The position numbers were made by a program, and so were the translations under genes. The notes beneath the pieces are model-generated. The model had not been told where the DNA came from. It saw only the letters and a program-made list of their open reading frames with translations, and made no database searches. Source: Cryptomeria japonica (taxonomy: Eukaryota > Streptophyta > Pinopsida > Cupressales > Cupressaceae). From it: a stretch of DNA of 64,000 bases. Where the stretch lies: positions 812,673,069 to 812,737,068 of the forward strand of contig NC_081414.1 of NCBI RefSeq assembly GCF_030272615.1. Reading direction: 5' to 3'. Numbering within the stretch: the first letter of the stretch is position 1; every line of letters starts with the position of its first letter. This document shows, piece after piece, positions 55,064 through 64,000 of the stretch.

Positions 55064-56044
55064 GTGAAGACCCAAATGCAGTCGAAATTGCAAGTGTTGC
55101 AATTTTACGACGCTACAGTTAGTACTCAAACTCTGATGATATCAACTACAACAATACAAGGAGTTGAAGTCCCAGAGGATATAAGAGACGAAGTAGAAAG
55201 AATCAGAGAATTGTTTGCACCACTGAAAGTTCCAGTCACATACACTGGTAGGCAATAAGTAGAAGATTCAAAGACTGACTCAAATGAGTATGAATGGGGT
55301 CTAGATCACCTCTTAGATACATCCACTATAGAAACTCTAGAAGAGTCTACTAGTTCCATAGAAGATACTCAAGAGCTAATGCACTTAAAGCTAGAAAAAG
55401 AGATACAAGAAATTGGACAAAAGGGAAAAGCAAATTATGAACAAGGATTAAAGGAGGGAAGAATACTAGAAAGATTTTCATCTATGTACCCTTATACTAA
55501 GATAGAACAAATCAAATATGGGGTTACCCAGGAAGAATTGGAAGCAACAAAAGTAGAACCAGTTATTAGTTCAAAGGAAGCTGAACGGAGTAGATGACGG
55601 GGACTCACAGATCTGCCAAGATTATGCCAACAAGTATGTCAGATACAAATGATAAATGAACCAAATCTAGAAGGAACTTGTAGCATTAAAGATGTAGGTG
55701 TTGATACCATACATAAATTTACTCAACCACTTGCAGAAGACTCAGAAACTTCATCCGATGACTCTGATGACTCTAACAACAGTCCCATACTTGACAATAT
55801 CTACTCAGCATCCAACTCTGAATCATCTTATGTATATGATGAAAAAAATTCTACTAATCCTATCATTGTTGAACCATGGTACAAAGTCCAATCTGGCATA
55901 GAGAACGATGCTACAAGTATGTCTATTGAATTTGGTCAACTAAATATTAACGTGCACTTTAATAATCATGTTCTAACTAATTCCTGGTCTCAAGACATTT
56001 GCGCAAGGTATCCTTCTAGAACTCAACTTTTCAATCTGCAATAG
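55064..56044 (+). pseudogene. Linker part of the Gypsy polyprotein between protease and RT
   Basis: One frame (55064-56044) with stops near 55258 and 55597 continues the polyprotein after the LTR insertion. It encodes charged, helix-prone sequence (DIRDEVERIRELFAPLK, LKLEKEIQEIGQKGKANYEQ) and a Ser/Asp-rich acidic stretch (ETSSDDSDDSNN). I see no catalytic motif. 56045-56459 continues it with frameshifts. Confidence 0.55.
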
Positions 56045-56459
56045 TGATGGCAATATCGTGAACTCCCTCGAGCCTATCTAAAATTTATCCTTGGTACATC
56101 CTAAATTAATTGACTATAGTCTACAAGACCAACCCATGAATGTACCTACTTTTTCCAATGACTATACATTAGCCTATTATCTCAATGTAGTTTAACCCAT
56201 GTACTCTTCCACCAGTGAACAGAGTGAAAACATGACTGAAATAGATATCAAGTATCTTAGTCGCAAAAATTAGAAAAATAAAAATAAAAGATCTGATGGC
56301 GAAAACCACATTGTGGTGGTGTCAGAATCTAAAAAAGAGAAAATAAAGGACGTACCTAAGGGTGAAAACCTCTCTGAGGCACCTAAAGGTGAGATACTTG
56401 ATATACTGCCAAGTCATTTCTAAGAAAGGTCTTCCATATTGATCAAGCTAACTTAGCCA

Positions 56460-59400
56460 ATGAACATTGGGAGTCAAGAGACACCACACATCATTCATGT
56501 AGCTCAATCATTATCAGCAGAATAATTAAAGGCTTTCACTCATCTATTCTCAGAAAAGAAAATAAACTTTGCATGGACATACTCTGATATGCTAGGCCTG
56601 GATCCAGATCTCATCATGCACCATCTTTCTATCACACCAGGAGTTAAACCAGTCAAGCAAAAACTCTATAAGATGCACCCTCACATGGCACTGCCAGTCA
56701 AGGTTGAACTAAAGAAATTACTAAAAGTTGGATTTAATAGAGCCATAGACTATGCCAAATGGATTTCAAACATAGTGCCAGTGTCAAAGGTAGACAAATC
56801 TATCAGGGTTTGCACAAGCTTCAAAGATCTCAACAAATCTTGTCTAAAGGACAACTCTCCATTGCCAAACATAGATATAATAGTAGACATGACTGCTGGA
56901 TACGAGATGTATTCACTAATGGACAGATTCTTTGGCTAGAATCAGATAGAAATATCTCCTGGAGATCAAGAAAAGACAGCTTTCACCTGTGCATGGGGAA
57001 CCTTTTGCTAGAACCTCATGCCATTTGGGCTGAAGAACCCAGGAGCAACTTATCAAAGAGTAGTAACTACTATATTTCATGATATGATGCATAATAATAT
57101 GGAAGACTATGTTGATGACACTTTAGTAAAGACTATGAAGAGATCCACGCATATTCAAGAGCTAGGCCCTATATTAGATAGAATGGAAAAGTTCAAACTC
57201 TGGTTAAATCCAAAAAAGTGTGCATTTGGAGTGACATCTAGTAAACTACTTGGCTACATCATTTCAAAGACGGGAATTGAGATAGATCTTGAGAAGGTCC
57301 AAGCTATAATGGAAATGTTGCCTCCAAAGAACATCAGTCAAATGAGAAGTCTATGGGGATGTCTTCAATCAATTAGACACTTCATTTCTCAGCTGGCAGA
57401 CAAAGCTCAACCTTTCACAAAAGTATTGAGGAAAGGAGTAATATACAACTAGGAACAGGAATGTGAACAACATCTTCAGCAAATCAAAGAGTGCCTATCT
57501 AATCCACAAATACTGATGCCACCAATTCAAGGTAAACCATTGATCTTATACATATCAGCAACTGATTCATCACTAGGGGCACTTCTGACACAACACGATG
57601 ACAATAAAAAGGAACGAGCTATCTATTACATCACCAGAACATTGGTGTCTTATGAAATGAACTACATTGTAATAGAAAAAGCATGCTTGGCATTATTCTT
57701 TGCATCACAAAAATTGAGACACTACATGTTAGGGCATTCAATCAAACTAGTGTCTAAGATTGATCTGCTTAAGTATCTTCCCAACAAAGCAACACTAATA
57801 GGAAGATTGGCAAAATGCGTCATTATCCTTACAGAGTTTGATATTGAATATGTGGAATGCAAAGCCATAAAAGGATAGGTAATTTTAGATCAACTTGTTG
57901 AAGCTCTATTTGAAGATCCTCAACCACTGCATATAGAGTTTCCAGATGAATCAATAATGCACCTTACTCAGCAACCTTGGAAGATGTTCTTTGATGGGTC
58001 TTTTACTCAAAATGGTTCCGGTGTTGGAATACTATTTATTACTCCTCAGAAGTATTCAATCCCAAAGTCTTATAAGATTTGGTTCCCTTGCATAAGCAAC
58101 ATTGCAGAATATGAAGCTTTGGTAAATGGGATAAAGTTAGCTATTGAATGGAAGGTTGCAGACTTACACATCTATGGAGATTCTCAGTTGATCATAAATC
58201 AAATCAATGATACATATCAAACTCAATATGAGAAATTGATAGCTTATAAGAGAATGGTTGATGATATCAAGAAGTATTTTGCTTTTGTATCATTCCAACA
58301 GATTCCTAGATCCACAAACAGAGCAGCAGATGCTATGTCCACCTTGGCGTCTATACCTGAGTTACAAGAATCCAATTTTTGCTTTGAATTCATGGTGGAA
58401 GAGTTACATTACCTAGCCTATGATTCTCCTAAGACCCAAATAGTCTATTCTATTATTGGACATGACTCATCCCGATACAGCCACATTTACTCTTATTTAC
58501 GAGACCAAATTATACTTAAAAATCTTACCCGTAATGAGAAAAGGAACCTAACCCCAAATGCTTCATGGTATGTCATTATTTCTAATGATTTATTTAGGTG
58601 AGGTTTAGATGGTACATTGCTTAGGTGTCTAGAAATTGAAGAATCTAAACATGCATTATCGAAAGTCCATGAAGCTATTTGTGGATCTCATTCTAATGGT
58701 CTTACTTTAGCTCGAAAACTACTATGGGCTTACTACTGTTGGCTAGACATGGAGAAAGATGCTATTAAATTTGCTAGGACTTGTGAGAAATGTCAGCGAC
58801 ATGGAAATCTCATACATGCTCCAGCAAGAGATCTCATCCCCTTTATTACACATTGGCCTTTTTAGCAATGGACCTTTGATCTCATTCGTCAGATATATCC
58901 AGCATCATCTAATGGACATAAATTTATCATAACTTCCACTGAGTATTTGACCAAGTGGGTAGAAGTGGTTCCGCTCATCAAAGCAACTGGTAAACAAGTA
59001 GTTCTCTTCATCCTAAACTATATCATCTACAGGTATGAGATACCTCCATCCATCATGACTGATAATGGAGGATAGTTCAAGAATAAATACCTAGATGAAC
59101 TTTGTGAGAAATTCAAAATTAAACAACACTAGTCATCAGTATATTACCCTCAAGGTAATGGACAATCTGAGGCATCTAACAAAAACCTACTGACTATCTT
59201 ACACAGAACAGTGAACAAATCTGGGAAGGATTGGCATTTGTAGCTCAACCCTGCATTATGGGCTTATAGAACAAGTATTAGACCACCTACTGGGGCTACA
59301 CCTTTTTCTTTGGTGTATGGGTCTGAAGCAGTATTACCTATTGAAGTAGAAATACCATCTCTAAGAGTTTCTTTGCAAGGTCTTGTTACTGATGAAGACT

Positions 59401-59729
59401 ATAGGATATCTAGATTGCAAGAACTCGAATTGTTGGATGAGTGTCGGCAAGTGGTGTTTGATCATCTCAAAGTGTATCAAAAGAGAATGTCTAGAGGATA
59501 TAACAAGAAGGTTAGACAAAGAGAATTTCAGGTTGGTGACCAAGTTCTGAGAGAAAATCCTAAAAATCAGCAGTTTCGAGACAACAAAGGGAAGTTTGAA
59601 CCCAACTGGTTGGGTCCCTATATCGTTACTGCAATATTTGACTTTGGTGCCTATCAACTTTTAACATCAAAAGGAGAATAGCTCCATGAACCAATTAACA
59701 CCATCCACTTGAAGAAATTCTTCACTTAG
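56460..59729 (+). pseudogene. Gypsy RT, RNase H, second RNase H and integrase
   Basis: A single frame of about 1,090 codons is broken by about a dozen nonsense codons but no frameshift. RT: PVKQKLYKM, NIVPVSKVDKSIRVC, MPFGLKNPGATYQRV and the active site YVDD at 57108-57119. RNase H: LILYISATDSSLGALLTQ, AIYYITRTL. The second, archaeal-type RNase H: KMFFDGSFTQNGSGVGI (about 57980), NIAEYEALVNGIKLA, IYGDSQL. Integrase: an HHCC zinc domain (VHEAICGSH…CEKCQRHG, about 58660-58800); catalytic Asp in QWTFDLI, Asp in MTDNGG (about 59060), Glu in GQSEASNK (about 59170). The C-terminus has WLGPYIV and ends HLKKFFT. Stops stand where Gln, Trp or Arg is expected at most sites. Confidence 0.9.
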
Positions 59730-60841
59730 CATTCTCTGCTCCAGCAACCTGTACAGCTGAAAAAGTCCTGAAAAAAATCATAAAAATTGTTAAAAGCCCT
59801 AAAAAAAGAAAAAAAAAACATATATAGAGAGAAAATGCCTTGGTGAAAACCTGGTAAATAGGCACCTTGGTAAACAAAAAGAATCTCTGCCAAGTGGGTG
59901 AAAACCTGGTAAACAGGCACCTCTTGTACTCAAGCACTCCATCTATCAATGCAACTTTGGCATTTCCTACTTTCATGCATCTTTGCTTTTGCTTGTACAT
60001 ATATTTCAGTCATGTTTGTGACATCCTAGTTCACTGGAACCCTCATGGCTTGAAAACTAATCAATGTCCTAGTCTTAGCTTAATCGACAGAGCACATTAC
60101 ATATCCTAAGCAGTGTCAACCAAGTCATCTTTCTGTTAGTGAAATGTGGTCATCCACTCTGAGTCAATCACCTATCTCCTAACTACCAAAGAGTTTTTAT
60201 CACTGAGTACACAAGCAAGTAAAATAACATAACAGAAAACAATCACTAAATAGTTTGAGCTATGAATGAAATTTTTCTTTGCATGTTGTCTTTTATATCG
60301 CTTTTCGATTATTATCCCTCTGAGTAACTCGAGGAAGTATATCTTGACTAAAAGGAGCAAGGATTGGGGGCATAATATTTTCTTTATTTTCTACTTGTAG
60401 GAATGATCCCAATGATCTGGAAACATAAAATTAGTTGGGTGTCTATGATAAGAGCCTTCACATCAAGGTGAAATCACCTCACATACCTCAACTCTGCTTA
60501 TTCGTATGCTACAGGGAGCTCCATATCATTTCTTTGTCTGTTTTGAGGGAATTTCTTTATGATGCAATCAGGACCCTTGCAAAATCTGTCCAAGGATATG
60601 AATGAAAAAAGGATCATTGCAGATAAGATAATTAAAATTGCACATGAAAAGAAATGGACTCTAATCTTCCTGTTATGTTTGTTATGCTCGGTAATGAATC
60701 TTAAGCATTTTAAATCTAGTGACTAGGTTTAGGTTTCATTTCATTTTGCATATCATGTTGCATTTCATTTTGCATTTTGTGAATTTAGAGTGATTTTGAT
60801 ATGGTAATAATCTCTTTATCCTCTAAATGAGAATTGGAAGT
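59730..60841 (+). other. 3' non-coding part of the Gypsy element
   Basis: A doublet of GGTGAAAACCTGGTAAA, each followed by (T/C)AGGCACCT, lies at about 59842 and 59899. A polypurine tract AAGGATTGGGGGCATA is near 60358, but no TGTAATACCC LTR start follows it. No gene; ORFs on either strand are short. The Copia LTR begins at 60842. Confidence 0.5.
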
Positions 60842-62336
60842 TGATAACTTAATGATGAACGAATAGTACCAAACCGGTATTGAGAGCGGGGGTGAATCAG
60901 TACAAACAAAAACACAATCCTAAACCGGTTTGTCAATAGACACTATGCTTTGGCAGACAAACAGTAACACCGGTCTTAAACAGAGTACAACCGACAAAAC
61001 CCAAAATAACTAAGACAAGCATAAACTAGTTGACACTTATCTTTTCAAACAATCTAATACTTCATTTCATTTCACCCTAGTGCATGAACAGGTAATCTAT
61101 CATCAAAGATATATAAATAGCTAGATCGACATGTTTTACCTTTAGACACAGATAACGTAAACCATCACATGAGTAACACCACACATGACACATGAGTTTT
61201 TCACATGGAAACCCAACTGGGAAAAACCACGGTGGGGATGAATACCCACAAGCTATTTTTGAACTCTTTAGAAGTCCACTCTGTTAGGAGCCTTGTCCGG
61301 TTAAAGACTGATATAATAGGTTCTGTTAGGAATCAATACTATTAGGGATCACCCCATTAAGGTATGGCTAGAATATCCGATTAAGGGTTAAACCCTGTTA
61401 AAGGTTACCTTGTTAGAGGATTTCAAGAACTCAATGGTTTGAGTCACCCTATTAAAGGATTTACAATAAGCTAGTTAAAGCTACCCTGTTAAGGGATTTC
61501 CCAATTGTTGAAGTGGTTAGAGATCAACAGGTATTACAATGATCTAGTAACAACACTCAATGCCAATGCAGATCCGCTTTAGCTCCTTTTCACCTTCTGC
61601 ACTTACACTCTGTAGGTATCACTTCTCTTCTCTAGTCTAGCAAGAATCACGTATCCCTTCTCTTGGATACACACACACAACTTTTTCCAACAACCTTAAA
61701 AATAAACACAACATCGACCTTATAGGAAACAGATAGGTCGGTAGCATAAACCCTAAACCCTAAAACCTGTTAGGTTAAGAAATTCAAATGGTTCAATCCT
61801 AACCGTTGAGCACATTGTATTAAATGCAACAGTCTTGAACCAATCTCAAGATGTTCTCCATCATTCATTTTCCACCGATTTCATGGCGGCTGATAACCCA
61901 TCACGCATTATCACCATTTACAGATTTCACACATTCCTGAGGTAGATAGGGACAATCTCCTTCATGCAAGATCCTTCACGCGCACAAGGCTGACGTGGCA
62001 ACATGATCTATTCTTTGTTACAATGCTAACTCATCACACAAAGTCACCGGTTGAGTCACACAGGCTTGAAGTACTTCAACTGAAAACCCTGAAGTTGGGA
62101 CTACCAACTGGTAGTCATATAGAACTTCCATGTACTAGTTCCCATAACCACATGCCAGTTCACCTTGAACAAACACACCACTTCACTTTGGCACATATAC
62201 CGGTTCACAATGTTATACCGGTTCTCACATATACCGATTCTTGGTAACATACCGGTTCTCTCTTCTTCAGCATATTGACATCAATGACAACATACAATGT
62301 CATCATGTCCTCATACTAGTTCACATAATGCCAAAA
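60842..62336 (-). repeat. 3' LTR of Copia copy 2 (about 1,495 bp)
   Basis: On the minus strand it begins TTTTGGCATTATGTG at 62336, where copy 1 has TGTTGGCATATGTG, so the terminal TG has become TT. It shares ATGTTGTCATTGATGTCAAT, GACTACCAGTTGGTAGTC and the U5 block CATCCCCACCGTGGTTTTTC (61240-61220) with copy 1, and ends …CATTAAGTTATCA at 60842. ACCGGT words recur at 62168-62260. The plus ORF at 62023-62247 is LTR sequence. Confidence 0.85.
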
Positions 62337-62540
62337 ATCTCCCCCTTTGGCATTGATAGCAATATACAAAGATATCTCTCTGCTTCACTTCTTCTCCCCC
62401 TTTGACAACAATGCCAAAGTGGAGGCACAAGCTTCCTTGTTCCATTATGCTACTCCCCCTGAGGAGTAGCATCCTTCAACACATCAATCCTGAAGAAAAA
62501 TTTGACTATGCAATACTTAACTGATGTGGAGCATATACCT
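62337..62540 (-). promoter_or_regulatory. Three polypurine tracts before the 3' LTR of copy 2
   Basis: On the minus strand CAGGGGGAGTAG-like, CAAAGGGGGAGAAG and CCAAAGGGGGAGAT tracts lie near 62455, 62395 and 62345. The last adjoins the LTR start. Spacing matches copy 1 roughly, except that the segment between the second and third tracts is shorter. Confidence 0.65.
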
Positions 62541-64000
62541 TTAGTTTACCTCCTAAAGGGGTAGCACCCCTAATTCACCTCTTAAGTACATAAATGTAGC
62601 CTTTGGGAGAGGCTTGGTGAATATATCTGCTTAGTACTCCTTACTGTAAACGTGTTCCAGTGCAATCTCTTTGTTCTGAACCTTTTTCCTCAAGAAATGA
62701 TACTTAAACTCAAAGTGCTTGGTTCTAGAATGTAAAATTGGATTCTTGGAGATGTTAATTGCACTAGTATTGTCACAAAATATACTTACCAATTTAGATA
62801 TAGGAACTTTGAAGTCATTTAATACATGCTTCATCCAAATTGTCTGAGTGCAGTTCATGAAAGTTGCAACATACTCTGCTTCTACTGTAGACTAAGAGAT
62901 ACAACTCTACTTCTTACTCATCCATGAGACCAGTCTACCACCGAGAAAGAATGCACCATTGGTTGTGCTCTTCTGGTCATCCACATTACCTGTCCAATCA
63001 ACATCTGTGAATACTTTCAAGTTGAAATCCTTGCTATATGGATACCACAATCCATAATAAATAGTTCCCTTCAGATACCTAAGAATCCGTTTGACTGGAA
63101 CCAAATGGGATTCTCTTGGGCTTTTCTAGAACCTTGCAGTAATGCCAACTGCATGTGCAATATCTGGTCTGCTATGCACTACATAATGCAACTTACCAAT
63201 CATTGATCGGTATTCCTTCTCATCAACCAATACTGAGTCATCCTCTTTGGATAGTTTACAACCGGTCACCATTGGTGTACCAACTAGTTTGCTATCTTCC
63301 ATGCCAAAGGTCTTCAACACCTCTTTGACATACTTGGACTGAGTGATAAAGATTCCATCTTTCATCTGCTGAATCTAAAGTCCAATGAAGAACTTAATCT
63401 CCCCTATGAGTAACATCTCAAACTCTTTCCTCATCTCATCTGCAAACTCATGACTCATCTTGTCATCTCCACCAAAGATAATGTCATCAACAAATACCTC
63501 ATAGATCAGGATCTGATCTCCTTCAGACTTCAAGTAGATATTGCTATCTTTGTTTGTTCTCTCAAATCCAATCTTCACAAGATGGGAGTGCAGGCATTCA
63601 TACCATGCTCTAGGTGCCTACTTTAGACCATATAAGGCTTTATGTAGCCTACACACCATGTCACTATCTTCAGATAGGGTAAACCCATCTGGTTTCTCTA
63701 TATACACCTCTTCTTCAAGTACACCATTTAGGAATGCAGATTTTACATCCATTTGATATACTTTGAATCCTTTAAAAGCTGCATATTCAAGAAGCATATG
63801 AACTCCTTCCAATCTGGCTACAGGAGAAAAGGTTTCTCCATATTCTTCTCCTTCTTCTTGGGCATATCCTTTACACACCAGTCTAGCTTTGTTTCTAATC
63901 ACTGTGCCATCCTCATTCAGCTTATTTCTGAAAACCCATTTGGTATCGATGACATTTTTATGCTCCATTCTGGGTACCAAAGGCCATGTACCATTTCTCT
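62541..64000 (-). pseudogene. Copia RT and RNase H of copy 2, partial and inactivated
   Basis: RT starts before the right edge and continues with [42 protein letters not shown] and ALYGLK. The active site VFVDDIIFGG (about 63490) is intact, unlike copy 1. RNase H follows with FTDVDWTGNVDD, SWMSKK and FCDNTSAINISK, ending EVN at 62541. Stops are TAG near 63615, 63376, 63125, 62905, 62890 and 62553 and TAA near 62635; copy 1 has CAG or CAA at four of these. The frame is otherwise preserved, so decay is mainly by point mutation. Confidence 0.9.

Larger units (their letters stand above)
47354..60841 (+). mobile_element. Ty3/Gypsy retrotransposon, Tat-like, with nested LTR and Copia insertions
   Basis: It has a 5' LTR (47354-48498), primer site, long leader, gag and protease in one frame (50633-53853), an antisense LTR insertion, a linker ORF, and RT-RNase H-second RNase H-integrase in another continuous frame (56460-59729). 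Integrase after RNase H defines Gypsy, and the added RNase H domain is typical of the Tat/Ogre clade. The 3' LTR is not in the window; a Copia element of opposite strand begins at 60842, presumably inserted into the 3' non-coding part. All frames carry stops. Confidence 0.85.
60842..64000 (-). mobile_element. Ty1/Copia retrotransposon, 3' half (copy 2, same family as copy 1)
   Basis: On the minus strand: RT and RNase H (64000 to 62541), polypurine tracts, and a full 3' LTR (62336 to 60842). Its gag, protease, integrase and 5' LTR lie beyond the right edge. RT/RNase H protein and LTR are clearly related to copy 1 at 7899-14364. It appears inserted in the 3' non-coding part of the Gypsy element. 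Confidence 0.9.

Overview
This window is plant nuclear DNA made almost entirely of transposable elements in different states of decay. I recognise no intact host gene, tRNA or rRNA. The evidence for a plant is the initiator-tRNA-Met primer binding sites (TGGTATCAGAGC), Ty1/Copia and dual-RNase-H Ty3/Gypsy polyproteins, and a Helitron carrying an RPA70 gene. The density of nested, old LTR elements suits a large seed-plant genome, possibly a gymnosperm; that is inference, and I cannot name a species.

Layout. 1-6737 (minus): an LTR element with a coiled-coil/zinc-knuckle gag-like ORF and a second ORF of about 1,120 codons of unknown function, but no protease, integrase or reverse transcriptase. 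Its 5' LTR is joined head to head to a second LTR copy in plus orientation (6738-7898). 7899-14364 (plus): a Copia element with truncated 5' LTR, dead gag-pol and full 3' LTR, followed by a probable solo LTR (14366-15162). 15163-19065 (minus): the LTR, primer site, repeat-rich leader and gag start of a Gypsy-type element. 19066-24719: LTR remnants and a (CA)41 tract. 24720-26780: a compact TRIM-like element, two LTRs around 230 bp. 29013-30005: a 1-kb element with 23-bp terminal inverted repeats. 31888-40670 (minus): a decayed Helitron with Rep/helicase and an intron-containing RPA70 gene. 42424-47340: a field of repeated modules in both orientations. 47354-60841 (plus): a Tat-like Gypsy element with gag, protease, G-patch-like segment, RT, two RNases H and integrase, interrupted by an antisense LTR. 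60842-64000 (minus): the 3' half of a second Copia copy of the same family as the first, lying in the Gypsy 3' region.

How the parts relate. The Copia elements and the element lacking pol share LTR architecture (same kind of primer site, a similar U5 block, stacked polypurine tracts), so the latter could have been moved in trans by Copia proteins. All coding regions carry stops. Comparing the two Copia copies, and the Gypsy frame with its expected residues, many stops are TAG where CAG or TGG is expected. This is the pattern expected from deamination of methylated cytosine in silenced plant transposons.
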